This document shows positions 52,750 to 62,041 of a DNA stretch of 64,000 nucleotides, in pieces (position 1 is the first letter of the stretch; each line of letters opens with the position of its first letter). The notes under the pieces are model-generated. The model worked only from the letters and a program-made list of their open reading frames with translations. It was not told where the DNA came from and made no database searches. The translations under genes were made by a program, and so were the position numbers. The stretch lies in contig NC_018708.1 of NCBI RefSeq assembly GCF_000302535.1, forward strand, positions 1,364,001 through 1,428,000, given 5' to 3'. This stretch comes from Acidovorax sp. KKS102. GTDB taxonomy: Bacteria > Pseudomonadota > Gammaproteobacteria > Burkholderiales > Burkholderiaceae_C.

Positions 52750-54543
52750 ATGAATGCTCCCGTCGTGACGCCGGAACGGCTGAAATCGGCTTCGCACATT
52801 GGGCCTGTGGATTGGCGCCGTGTGGTGCAGTGGCTCAGTGATGACAAGGTGATCTCGCACGAGGAAGCGCAGCGCACCGTGGGCCGCTGTTCGCAGGCCG
52901 AGAGCTCTCAGCACGCCTTGGTGCGCTTGGCCAACGTGGCCATGGAGCGTGCGAGCGACGGCAAGCCGCTCGACATCGAGGCGCTGACTGAGTACCTGGC
53001 CCAGCGGGCGGGTCTGGCCTACATGCGCATCGACCCGCTCAAGGTGGATGTGGGCCGTGTGGCCGACAGCATGAGCGCCACCTATGCGGAACGCCACAAG
53101 GTGCTGCCCGTGCAGGTGACCAGCAAAGAAGTGGTGGTGGCCACGGCCGAGCCCTTCATCGACGACTGGGTGGCCGAGGTGGAGCGCCAGTCACGCAGAT
53201 CTGTGCGCAGGGTGGTGGCCAACCCGCAGGACATTCACCGCTTCACGGCCGAATTTTTTGCACTCGCCAAGTCGGTGCGCGCGGCGCAGAAGGCTGGCGG
53301 CAACTCGGGGGGCAGCAGCTTTGAGCAACTGGTGGAGCTGGGCAAGAGCAACAAGCAGCTCGACGCCAACGACCAGGGTGTGGTCAAGGTGGTGGACTGG
53401 CTCTGGCAGTACGCGTTTGACCAGCGTGCCAGCGACATCCACCTGGAGCCGCGCCGCGACCAGGGCGTGATCCGGTTTCGCATCGACGGTGTGCTGCACC
53501 CGGTCTACCAGATGCCCATGGGTGTGCACAACGCCATGGTGGCCCGCATTAAGCTGCTGGGCCGCATCGACGTTGTGGAAAAGCGCCGCCCCCAGGACGG
53601 CCGCATCAAGACGCGCAACCAGCGGGGCGAAGAGGTGGAAATGCGCTTGTCCACCCTGCCCACGGCGTTTGGCGAAAAGATGGTCATGCGCATTTTCGAC
53701 CCCGACAACGCGGTCAAGGACCTGGACGCCCTGGGCTTTGCGCAGCACGATGCACAGCGCTGGGAGGCGCTGGTCAAGCGCCCGCACGGCATCATCCTGG
53801 TGACCGGTCCCACAGGCTCGGGCAAGACGACCACGCTGTACTCCACCCTGAAGCGGGTGGCGACCGAAGAGGTCAACGTGAGCACGGTGGAAGACCCGAT
53901 CGAAATGATCGAGCCCAGCTTCAACCAGACCCAGGTGCAGCCGCAGCTCGACTTCAACTTTGCCGAAGGCCTGCGCGCCCTCATGCGGCAGGACCCCGAC
54001 ATCATCATGGTGGGCGAAATCCGTGACCTGGAGACTGCCGAGATGGCCATCCAGGCCGCGCTGACCGGCCACCTGGTGTTCTCCACCTTGCACACCAACG
54101 ATGCGCCCAGCGCCATCACCCGCATGATGGAGTTGGGGGTGCCGTCATACCTCATCAATGCCACCCTGCTGGGTGTGCTGGCCCAACGGCTGGTGCGCAC
54201 GCTGTGCAAGCAGTGCAAACAAAAGGACGAGTCCGCAAGTCGCGAGGCGCTGACCGAGGTGGTCAAGCCCTGGAAGATCAGCGGCAGCTACCACCCGTAC
54301 AAGCCGGTCGGCTGCGTGGATTGCCGCATGGGCGGTTTCCGAGGCCGCATGGGGCTGTATGAATTGCTCACCGTCAGTGAGGCGCTCAAGGACAAGATCA
54401 CCCAGGCGCCTTCCATTGATGTGCTGCGTCGGCAGGCTGTGCAGGACGGCATGCGTCCCCTACGCTTGGCGGGCGCGCTGCGCGTGGCCGAGGGGCTGAC
54501 CACGATGGAGGAGGTGATTGCCGCCACACCGCCCTTGGAGTGA
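52750..54543 (+). CDS. GspE/PulE-type secretion or pilus ATPase
   Basis: 597 residues, AAGGA before the start. N-terminal GspE N-domain, Walker A VTGPTGSGKTTTLYS, Asp box STVEDPIEM, Walker B IIMVGEIRDLETAE, His box TGHLVFSTLHTND, and a zinc knuckle CKQCKQK...CVDCRMGG. Drives type II secretion or type IV pili. No other secretion genes lie around it, so it is a stand-alone ATPase gene, as seen in several betaproteobacteria. Confidence 0.9.
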   Translation: MNAPVVTPERLKSASHIGPVDWRRVVQWLSDDKVISHEEAQRTVGRCSQAESSQHALVRLANVAMERASDGKPLDIEALTEYLAQRAGLAYMRIDPLKVDVGRVADSMSATYAERHKVLPVQVTSKEVVVATAEPFIDDWVAEVERQSRRSVRRVVANPQDIHRFTAEFFALAKSVRAAQKAGGNSGGSSFEQLVELGKSNKQLDANDQGVVKVVDWLWQYAFDQRASDIHLEPRRDQGVIRFRIDGVLHPVYQMPMGVHNAMVARIKLLGRIDVVEKRRPQDGRIKTRNQRGEEVEMRLSTLPTAFGEKMVMRIFDPDNAVKDLDALGFAQHDAQRWEALVKRPHGIILVTGPTGSGKTTTLYSTLKRVATEEVNVSTVEDPIEMIEPSFNQTQVQPQLDFNFAEGLRALMRQDPDIIMVGEIRDLETAEMAIQAALTGHLVFSTLHTNDAPSAITRMMELGVPSYLINATLLGVLAQRLVRTLCKQCKQKDESASREALTEVVKPWKISGSYHPYKPVGCVDCRMGGFRGRMGLYELLTVSEALKDKITQAPSIDVLRRQAVQDGMRPLRLAGALRVAEGLTTMEEVIAATPPLE

Positions 54544-54739
54544 GCGAAGGGGAGGGGCGGTCATTCCTCTGCGGTTGGCCAGCCGTCTTCCAGAGTGGTT
54601 TTCGAGACAGTCTCCTGGGCGACTCGCCCGGTGGTGCATGCTTGCCAGGCGTTACCGGATGTAGGTGGAATCCACATCGCGCCGCCCCCTCCTTGCCAGC
54701 ACAATCGCGCAGTCGAGAATTCCGTCAAGGAGACAATTC

Positions 54740-55228
54740 GTGAAAATCAAGAGTAACAAAGACTTTGCGTCCGGGCTCATGTTCATGGGCGTCGGTACCG
54801 CATTTGCGTGGGGCGCGACCACCTACAACGTAGGGACCGGCGCGCGCATGGGCCCTGGCTACTTCCCGTTGCTGCTGGGCATTTTGCTGGCCATCATTGG
54901 TCTGGTGATCACTTTCAAGGCGATGACCGTGGAAACCGCCGATGGCGACAAGATCGGCAAATGGGCCTGGAAGCCGCTGTTCTTCATCCTGGCAGCCAAC
55001 TTTGCCTTCGGCATTCTGCTGGGCGGCTTGCCCAGCCTGGGCATCCCGGCCATGGGTCTCATCGTGGGCATCTATGCACTGACCTTCATCTCCAGCCTGG
55101 CTGGCAATGAGTTCAATGCCAAGGGTGTGTTTGTTCTGGCCACCGTGCTCGCCATCGGCAGCTATGTGGCTTTTGTGTGGGCGCTCAAGCTGCAGTTTCC
55201 TGTGTGGCCGAGTTTCATCGCAGGTTAA
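54740..55228 (+). CDS. tctB: Tripartite tricarboxylate transporter TctB subunit
   Basis: 162 residues from GTG 54740, with AAGGAGA 6 bases upstream; the longer frame ahead is not TctB-like. KDFASGLMFMGVGTAFAWGA, then GTGARMGPGYFPLLLGILLAIIG, four TM segments. Small membrane partner of TctA for citrate-type substrates. Confidence 0.88.
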   Translation: MKIKSNKDFASGLMFMGVGTAFAWGATTYNVGTGARMGPGYFPLLLGILLAIIGLVITFKAMTVETADGDKIGKWAWKPLFFILAANFAFGILLGGLPSLGIPAMGLIVGIYALTFISSLAGNEFNAKGVFVLATVLAIGSYVAFVWALKLQFPVWPSFIAG

Positions 55229-55243
55229 GCAGGAGCACCGACC

Positions 55244-56755
55244 ATGGATTTGATTAACAACTTGTCGTTGGGTTTTGGTGTTGCGTTCACCTTCCAGAAC
55301 CTGATTTACTGTTTTGTCGGCTGTTTGCTCGGTACGCTGATCGGCGTGCTGCCAGGCATCGGCCCCGTGGCGACCATCGCCATGCTGTTGCCCGCCACCT
55401 ATGCGCTGCCCCCCGTGGCTGCGCTGATCATGCTGGCCGGTATCTACTACGGCGCCCAGTACGGCGGTTCGACCACCGCCATCCTGGTGAACCTGCCCGG
55501 TGAGTCTTCGTCGGTGGTGACCGTGATCGACGGCTACCAGATGGCCCGCAAGGGCCGGGCGGGGCCCGCGCTGGCGGCTGCAGGTTTGGGCTCGTTCTTC
55601 GCAGGTTGCGTGGGTACGCTGATCCTGGCGGCCTTTGCGCCTCCGTTGACGGAAGTCGCGTTCAAGTTCGGTCCTGCCGAATACTTCTCGCTGATGGTGC
55701 TGGGTCTGATCGGTGCCGTGGTGCTGGCCTCGGGTTCGCTGCTCAAGGCGGTGGCCATGATCGTGCTGGGCCTGCTGATGGGCTTGGTGGGTACCGACGT
55801 GAACTCGGGTGTGGCCCGTTTCAGCTTCGATATCCCTGAGCTGACCGACGGCATCGGCTTCGTGACCATCGCCATGGGCGTGTTCGGTTACGGTGAAATC
55901 ATCGCCAACCTGTCGCGTCCTGATGAAGACCGTGAAGTGTTTACAGCCGAGGTGCAGGGCCTGTTCCCGACCAAGGAAGATTTCAAGCGCATGTTTCCTG
56001 CAGTGCTGCGTGGTACTGCATTGGGCTCAGCCCTGGGTATCTTGCCTGGCGGCGGTGCGTTGCTCTCTGCCTTCGCTGCTTACACCATCGAGAAGAAAAC
56101 GAAACTGCACCCTGGTGAGGTGCCTTTTGGTCAGGGCAATATCCGCGGCGTAGCGGCCCCTGAGTCGGCCAACAATGCCGGTTCGCAGACTTCGTTCATC
56201 CCGCTGCTGACGCTGGGTATTCCTCCCAACGCCGTGATGGCGCTGATGGTGGGTGCCATGACCATCCACAACATCCAGCCTGGTCCCCAGGTGATGACGA
56301 GCAACCCCGAACTGTTCTGGGGCCTGATCGCCTCGATGTGGATCGGCAATGCGATGCTGGTGATCCTGAACCTGCCGCTGATCGGTATCTGGATCAAGCT
56401 GCTCACCGTGCCTTACCGCTGGCTGTACCCGTCCATCGTGCTGTTCTGCGCGGTGGGTGTGTATTCCACCAACAACAACACCTGGGATATCTGGATGGTG
56501 GGTGGCTTCGGTCTGGTGGGCTATATCTTCCACAAGCTGGGCACCGAGCCTGCACCATTGCTGCTGGGCTTCATCCTCGGCCCGATGATGGAAGAGAACC
56601 TGCGCCGTGCGCTGCTGCTGTCGCGTGGCGACTGGAGCGTGTTTGTCACTCGTCCGCTGTCGGCTGGTCTGCTGGCTGCTGCGGCTTTGTTGCTCATCAT
56701 CGTGCTGCTGCCCGCCGTGAAGAACAAGCGCGAAGAAGCCTTCGTGGAAGACTGA
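55244..56755 (+). CDS. tctA: Tripartite tricarboxylate transporter TctA subunit
   Basis: 503 residues. Eleven to twelve TM segments with the family blocks GTLIGVLPGIGPVATIAML and YGAQYGGSTTAILVNLPGE, and GSALGILPGGGALLSAFAAY in the second half. Large permease of the TTT system. 15 bases after tctB. No TctC binding protein is encoded nearby; many Comamonadaceae supply these from distant genes. Confidence 0.93.
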   Translation: MDLINNLSLGFGVAFTFQNLIYCFVGCLLGTLIGVLPGIGPVATIAMLLPATYALPPVAALIMLAGIYYGAQYGGSTTAILVNLPGESSSVVTVIDGYQMARKGRAGPALAAAGLGSFFAGCVGTLILAAFAPPLTEVAFKFGPAEYFSLMVLGLIGAVVLASGSLLKAVAMIVLGLLMGLVGTDVNSGVARFSFDIPELTDGIGFVTIAMGVFGYGEIIANLSRPDEDREVFTAEVQGLFPTKEDFKRMFPAVLRGTALGSALGILPGGGALLSAFAAYTIEKKTKLHPGEVPFGQGNIRGVAAPESANNAGSQTSFIPLLTLGIPPNAVMALMVGAMTIHNIQPGPQVMTSNPELFWGLIASMWIGNAMLVILNLPLIGIWIKLLTVPYRWLYPSIVLFCAVGVYSTNNNTWDIWMVGGFGLVGYIFHKLGTEPAPLLLGFILGPMMEENLRRALLLSRGDWSVFVTRPLSAGLLAAAALLLIIVLLPAVKNKREEAFVED

Positions 56756-56784
56756 TCCTTCTCTGCGGACTTTCTCACCCTGAC

Positions 56785-56814
56785 CAACGGCACCTTCGGG
56801 TGCCGTTGTTTTTT
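56785..56814 (+). terminator. Intrinsic terminator after tctA
   Basis: 10-bp stem CAACGGCACC/GGTGCCGTTG with a TTCG tetraloop and six T. Confidence 0.9.
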
Positions 56815-56874
56815 GGGCAGTGGCGTCCACATGGCACGGCTGTCGGCGGTACACAATTGCGGGCAGAGGTCCGC

Positions 56875-58173
56875 ATGTCCACACCCTTTCATCCCACGCA
56901 GCATCCCCACCGGGCGATGCTGCACAACGAAATCCACGCCCGCCCGCCCGAGGCGATGAATGCGCCGCTGGCCATCGCACACGTCGTCATGCTGGCCGAT
57001 GCCGCCGGTCGCGAGGCGAGCCGGGCCCATGTGGCCGCGCTGCTGCGGGACCATCACATGGCGCTGCCTGATGCACAGACCACCCACCTGCGCATGGATC
57101 TGGGCGCTTTTCGCCTGCGGTGGGAGCTGCACACCGAGTTTGTCACCTGGACCTTCATGGTCCCGGCGCCGGTCGAGGCTTTTGGAGAGCGGGAGCCGGT
57201 CAGTGCGGTGGACTCCGTGCCCCGCGACTGGCTGGCCGCGTTGCCGGGCCAGTGCCTGTGCAGTCTGAACCTCTGGGTGCTGCCCACCCATACGTTTGGC
57301 TCGGGCTCGCTGGTCAAGCATGTGCTGCATGAGGACACGCTGGTGGCGTCCACCGTGGCCGATGGCCATGGCGAGGTGTACACCGACTTCGCGATCCATG
57401 CCGACGGTTTCTCGCGCATGGTGTTGCTAGCGGGTGGTATGACACCCAGGCGCCTGGGGCGCTTGGTGCAGCGCCTGCTGGAGATAGAGACCTACCGCAT
57501 GGCCGCTTTGCTGGGCCTGCCGGCCGCCCGCGAGGCAGCCAGCGTGCTGGCCTTTGCCGAGCGTGAACTGGCGGCGCTGGCTGAAGCCATCCGCACAGCC
57601 AACCGCGACGACGAGCCTGCTTTGCTGGACCGGCTGACGCGCCTGGCTGGGCAGGTGGAGAGCCAATACGCAGCCACACATTCGCGTTTCTCGGCCAGCA
57701 GCGCCTACTTTGAATTGCTGGACCGCCGCATCCAGGACATTGCCGAGTCGCGTCTGGCGGGCATGCAGACCATCCGCGAGTTCATGGACCGGCGCCTGAC
57801 CCCCGCGCGCAGCACCTGCGAGTGGGCGACCCGGCGGCAGGATGCGCTGTCGCAGCGGGTATCGCGCATGAGCAACCTGCTGCGCACCCGGGTAGAGATC
57901 GAGCAGCAGCAAAGCAGCCAGGCGCTGCTGACCACCATGAACCACCGGCAGGATTTGCAGTTGCAGATGCAGTCCACGGTGGAGGGCTTGTCCGTGGCGG
58001 CCATTACCTATTACATCGTCGGGCTCGTCAGCTATCTGGCGAAGGGCGCGCAAAAGCTGGGGTGGCCGTTGTCGCCGGAGACCACGGCAGCCCTGGCGAT
58101 TCCCGTGGTGGCGGCCGGGGTGTGGTGGTCACTGCGGCGCCTGCACCAGCGGGTGTTCCACAAACACCGCTGA
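56875..58173 (+). CDS. DUF3422-family membrane protein
   Basis: 432 residues from ATG 56875 (AGAGG upstream). HPHRAMLHNEIHARPPEAMN is the family's opening motif; HTFGSGSLVKHVLHEDTLVA follows; long helices (~230-360) and two C-terminal TM segments (SVAAITYYIVGLVSYLAKG, AALAIPVVAAGVWWSL). Function unknown; predicted membrane-anchored with a coiled domain, CorA-like in outline. Confidence 0.83.
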   Translation: MSTPFHPTQHPHRAMLHNEIHARPPEAMNAPLAIAHVVMLADAAGREASRAHVAALLRDHHMALPDAQTTHLRMDLGAFRLRWELHTEFVTWTFMVPAPVEAFGEREPVSAVDSVPRDWLAALPGQCLCSLNLWVLPTHTFGSGSLVKHVLHEDTLVASTVADGHGEVYTDFAIHADGFSRMVLLAGGMTPRRLGRLVQRLLEIETYRMAALLGLPAAREAASVLAFAERELAALAEAIRTANRDDEPALLDRLTRLAGQVESQYAATHSRFSASSAYFELLDRRIQDIAESRLAGMQTIREFMDRRLTPARSTCEWATRRQDALSQRVSRMSNLLRTRVEIEQQQSSQALLTTMNHRQDLQLQMQSTVEGLSVAAITYYIVGLVSYLAKGAQKLGWPLSPETTAALAIPVVAAGVWWSLRRLHQRVFHKHR

Positions 58174-58361
58174 GGGCGCAGGTGGTGATCGGCCGGACTG
58201 CGCGGGAACTCGTTGAACCCGTGCGCCATCGCTGATCAAGGGGTCGCCCGCACAGAGGTTCGATGGCCTGCTGCCGTCGCATCGTGTCACACTGGGTGCA
58301 CCTTTCTGACGCCCTTTGACCGGCAGACCATCCACCGGGCGATTCGCACCCCTGCATATCC

Positions 58362-59261
58362 GTGACCACTGAAAAGAAGAGCATTGCGACCGGCCTGGTG
58401 CTGGCATTCCTAGGCTCCATCGCCTTTAGCGGCAAGGCCATCATCGTCAAGCTGGCCTACCGCTATGGGGTGGATGCGGTCACGCTCATCATGTACCGCA
58501 TGCTGTTTGCACTGCCCATCTTTGCCGTCATGGCGTGGTGGGCGAGTCGGGGCAAGCCACCGCTTACCCGCAAGGACTGGCTGGGCGTGCTGGGCCTCGG
58601 GGTCACGGGCTACTACCTGGCGAGTTTTCTCGACTTTGCGGGGTTGGCCTACATCAGCGCCAGCCTGGAGCGGCTGATCCTGTACCTCAACCCCACCCTG
58701 GTCGTATTACTGGGCTGGATGCTGTATGGGCGTGGCATCCGCTGGGCCCAGGCTGCCGGCATGCTGGTGAGCTACAGCGGCGTGGTGCTGGTCTTCGGGC
58801 ACGAGGCCAACCTGCAGGGCACCAACGCCGCGTGGGGCACGTTGCTGGTGTTCCTGAGCGCAGTCAGTTACGCCATCTACCTGGTCTATAGCGGTGAGAT
58901 GGTGCAGCGCCTCGGTTCGCTGCGGTTGGTGGGGCTGGCGACCACGGTGGCATGCCTGTGCTGCCTGCTGCAGTTTGTGGTGCTGCGCCCATTGAGTGCT
59001 GCGGTGGTGGCCCCGGAGGTGATCTGGTTGTCGGTGCTCAACGCCACCCTTTGCACGGCCGCGCCTGTGCTGATGGTGATGATGGCCATCGAGCGCATTG
59101 GCGCGGGCATGGCCGCTCAAACCGGCATGGTGGGCCCGTTGTCCACCATCCTCATGGGCGTGTGGATTTTGGGGGAGCCCTTCACGGCGTGGGTGGCTGC
59201 GGGGACGGTGCTGGTGATGACGGGCATTTTCATTTTCACCCGCATGGCGCGCAGGCCCTGA
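58362..59261 (+). CDS. EamA-family (DMT) transporter
   Basis: 299 residues from GTG 58362. Ten TM segments in two EamA repeats (GSIAFSGKAIIVKLAYRYGV; LVFLSAVSYAIYLVYSGEMV) and the closing MTGIFIFTRMA. Exporter of unknown small metabolites. Converges on the M48 gene. Confidence 0.9.
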   Translation: MTTEKKSIATGLVLAFLGSIAFSGKAIIVKLAYRYGVDAVTLIMYRMLFALPIFAVMAWWASRGKPPLTRKDWLGVLGLGVTGYYLASFLDFAGLAYISASLERLILYLNPTLVVLLGWMLYGRGIRWAQAAGMLVSYSGVVLVFGHEANLQGTNAAWGTLLVFLSAVSYAIYLVYSGEMVQRLGSLRLVGLATTVACLCCLLQFVVLRPLSAAVVAPEVIWLSVLNATLCTAAPVLMVMMAIERIGAGMAAQTGMVGPLSTILMGVWILGEPFTAWVAAGTVLVMTGIFIFTRMARRP

Positions 59262-59317
59262 CAGACCCCATCCCGCAGCCCTCTCGGGTCCTGGGATAGG
59301 GGCAGTCTGGTTGGTCT

Positions 59318-60358
59318 TTACGACGTCTTCTTCTTTGGGGCTGCTTTGCGGACTGGCGCCTCAGCAGGTGCTGTGGGTGACGGCACCGCTGCAGCAGCAG
59401 GGGCTGCCTTGGGGCTCATGCGCTGGGCTACCGTCACGGGGGCCGTGCCGGTGAAACCATCGAGGTTCTTGCCCATGGCCAGCTCCAGCTGCTCCAGGCG
59501 AGCCTGTGCTGGTGGGTGCGTGGCCAGTGCCAGCGTGAACGCCGGGTTGTCTGGCGTGGCGGTGCGCAGCTGCTGCAGCACCGACACCAGTCCGTAGGGG
59601 TCGAAGCCTGCACGGGTGGCCAGGGCCACGCCGGTGCGGTCGGCGTCGTACTCATCGGTCTGGTCCAGGCCGCGCGCATACAAGTTGCGTCCCAGTGCCA
59701 AAAATTGCGAGGCCACCATGTTGCCCACAGCGTTGGTCTTGATCTGCGACGCCAACAACTGCGTCAGCATGCCGGATTGGGCCGTCTTGCGGATGGCCAG
59801 CAGGTGGTGCTTGGCCGTGACATGGGTGATTTCGTGGGCGAGGATGCCCGCCAGTTCGGCCTCGTCGGCACAACGGTCAATCAGCCCCTTGGTAACGAAC
59901 ACATAACCCCCTGGGGCCGCAAAGGCGTTGTAGCCGGGGTCGTCCAGCACCACAAACGTCCAGGGCAGGTTGGGGCGGGGGGATTGCAGGCTGATCCAGC
60001 GTCCCAACTGGTTCACGTAGCGTTGCAGCGCCATGTCGGGGTGCAAGGGCTTGCTGCCCAGCAGCACGGCCGACAGCTGCCGGCCGATCTCGATCTCGCG
60101 GGGCTCGTCAATGCTCTCGACCGAACGGGTGAGCATACTGATGAGGTCATCCCCCTGGCCTGCGGGTGCGCCCCCGCCGGTGATAGCGCCCAGGAGGCCG
60201 CCGCCCGTGTTGCTGGTGGTGCTGCCACCGCCACCGAGGGCGTTGAGCAGGTTCATGACTCCCTGGCTCTGCCCCTGGCTGGGCAGCAGGGTCAGGGCCA
60301 GGGCGGTGCAGGCCGTTGCGATCAGCCGGATGCGGGGAAGGGAATGGGGCAGGCGCAT
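59318..60358 (-). CDS. Periplasmic M48 metalloprotease
   Basis: 346 residues. Signal peptide, Gly-rich spacer, zinc site HEITH in LAGILAHEITHVTAKHH and third ligand Glu in DEYDADRTGVALATRAGFD. Resembles BepA/LoiP-type proteases of envelope quality control; the TPR domain of BepA is lacking, and a P/A-rich tail ends in KKKTS. Confidence 0.88.
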   Translation of the reverse strand: MRLPHSLPRIRLIATACTALALTLLPSQGQSQGVMNLLNALGGGGSTTSNTGGGLLGAITGGGAPAGQGDDLISMLTRSVESIDEPREIEIGRQLSAVLLGSKPLHPDMALQRYVNQLGRWISLQSPRPNLPWTFVVLDDPGYNAFAAPGGYVFVTKGLIDRCADEAELAGILAHEITHVTAKHHLLAIRKTAQSGMLTQLLASQIKTNAVGNMVASQFLALGRNLYARGLDQTDEYDADRTGVALATRAGFDPYGLVSVLQQLRTATPDNPAFTLALATHPPAQARLEQLELAMGKNLDGFTGTAPVTVAQRMSPKAAPAAAAVPSPTAPAEAPVRKAAPKKKTS

Positions 60359-60370
60359 GGCAGCTCTCGC

Positions 60371-60997
60371 TCAGTTGGGGCTGAAATTGGGGTCGGACGG
60401 ATTGTTGGACGAGCCTGTCGCTCCCGATCCGCCGCTGGAGGAGGGCCGGGGCGGTTCGGCCAGCGGGGCGACGTTGCGTGGCTGCAGCGACGCATTGCTG
60501 GCGAACTGGCGGGCCTGGTCGGCATTCACGCGCAGACCCTCGGCCTGGGTCACCGCCGCAGGGTTGGGTTGTGCCTTCGCGATGTCTTCAGCGCCCAGAC
60601 CCCGGATACCCACGGTGGAGGTGGCGGTGGCGGTACTGCCGCTGTTGTTGCCAAACAGGCTTCCCAAACCGCGAATTCCGCTGGTGGCGGCGTTTCCACT
60701 GGTGGGTGCAGCGCCGGACTGAGGGCCCAGGTCAAACATGTGAACCCAGCCTGTGGCGCCTTGGGGGGTGCTGACCTTGGTCCATGGGCCCTTGCGCTCG
60801 CTGGTTCGCGTGACCACCGCATTGGCTTCCAGGGGCGCCACGCTGGCACCGCTTTCTGCGGGACTGTCCCTCAGCTGGGTCGCGCGTTTGACTACGGCTG
60901 CCTCCTGGGCATGTGCGGGGGCAGCCAACAAGGGCAGTAAGGCCATCGCGGCCGATGCCAGCCAAGAGGCCAGGGCTCTGCAGTGCAGCCGAATCAT
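60371..60997 (-). CDS. Exported SH3-domain protein
   Basis: 208 residues from ATG 60997, with GGAGAG ~7 bases upstream. Signal peptide, bacterial SH3-like domain (VVKRATQLRDSPAESGASVA, GPWTKVSTPQGATGWVHMFDL), then low-complexity G/S/T/N/P-rich tail. It ends 12 bases before the M48 protease gene on the same strand, so the two likely work together at the envelope. Confidence 0.8.
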   Translation of the reverse strand: MIRLHCRALASWLASAAMALLPLLAAPAHAQEAAVVKRATQLRDSPAESGASVAPLEANAVVTRTSERKGPWTKVSTPQGATGWVHMFDLGPQSGAAPTSGNAATSGIRGLGSLFGNNSGSTATATSTVGIRGLGAEDIAKAQPNPAAVTQAEGLRVNADQARQFASNASLQPRNVAPLAEPPRPSSSGGSGATGSSNNPSDPNFSPN

Positions 60998-61060
60998 TTT
61001 GTATCTCTCCACTTATGATTTGTTGTGGCTGCGGCTCGCAGCGTGAAACCGGAGATTGTT

Positions 61061-61891
61061 ATGGATTTGGGTATTGCAGGCAAATGGGCGCTGGTGTGTG
61101 GCGCGAGCAAGGGGCTGGGTTATGGCTGCGCGCAGGCTCTGGTGCGGGAGGGTGTGAATGTGGTCATCAACGCCCGAAATGCAGAGGCGCTGAACCAGGC
61201 TGCTACCCGTTTGATAGCTGAAGGCGCGGCTGCAACGGGCGCCAGCGGCCAGAAGGGCCCAAGTCCGCAGGTGCTGGCCGTGGCGGCCGACATCACCACC
61301 CCCGAGGGGCGTGCGGCAGTGTTCTCGGTGGCCGGAGGACCGGGGCGGGACTTCGACATCGTGGTCACCAACGCAGGGGGGCCGCCCACCGGCGATTTCC
61401 GCGACTGGAACCGCGATGCCTGGATCAAGGCCGTGGACGCCAACATGCTCACCCCCATCGAACTGATTCAGGCCACCGTGGATGGCATGGCTGCGCGGGG
61501 GTTTGGCCGCATCGTCAATATCACCTCCAGCGCCGTGAAGGCACCCATCGACATCCTGGGCCTGTCCAACGGCGCACGCAGTGGTCTCACGGGGTTTGTG
61601 GCGGGCGTGTCCCGCAGCAAGGTCGCGGCGCGCGGGGTGACCATCAACAATCTGCTGCCCGGCAAGTTCGATACCGATCGCCTGGCCGCCACCGTCAATG
61701 CGGCTGCCAGCAAGGCGGGCAAGAGCGTTCAGGACGTGCGCTCTGCCCAGCAGGCACAGATTCCGGCCGGGCGCTACGGCACGGCGGAAGAGTTTGGCGC
61801 CATCTGCGCCTTCCTGTGCAGCGTGCAAGCGGGCTACATGACGGGGCAGAACGTGCTGGCCGACGGCGGGGCTTATCCCGGCACGTTCTGA
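61061..61891 (+). CDS. SDR-family oxidoreductase with altered active site
   Basis: 276 residues from ATG 61061 (GGAG upstream). Rossmann motif LVCGASKGLGYGCA, NNAG-type VTNAGGPPTG, and IVNITSS. Where SDRs have YxxxK the sequence reads LSNGARSGLTGF, so Tyr and Lys are replaced by Ser and Arg. Members with this pattern are a known variant group; reductase activity is therefore uncertain. Ends with GQNVLADGGAYPGTF as usual. Confidence 0.85.
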   Translation: MDLGIAGKWALVCGASKGLGYGCAQALVREGVNVVINARNAEALNQAATRLIAEGAAATGASGQKGPSPQVLAVAADITTPEGRAAVFSVAGGPGRDFDIVVTNAGGPPTGDFRDWNRDAWIKAVDANMLTPIELIQATVDGMAARGFGRIVNITSSAVKAPIDILGLSNGARSGLTGFVAGVSRSKVAARGVTINNLLPGKFDTDRLAATVNAAASKAGKSVQDVRSAQQAQIPAGRYGTAEEFGAICAFLCSVQAGYMTGQNVLADGGAYPGTF

Positions 61892-62041
61892 GGCAGCTCG
61901 GGCCCGGCGTGGTCTGCGGGCTGACCCGCCGCAGAGGTTTTGCAGAACGGGAGGCAGTCGTGGTGTTTTGCCGACAGCTTTACCGGAGCGCTGAATAATT
62001 GGTGGAATACTGCGGGCCAGCGCCCGCTATCGCCCGACGCC

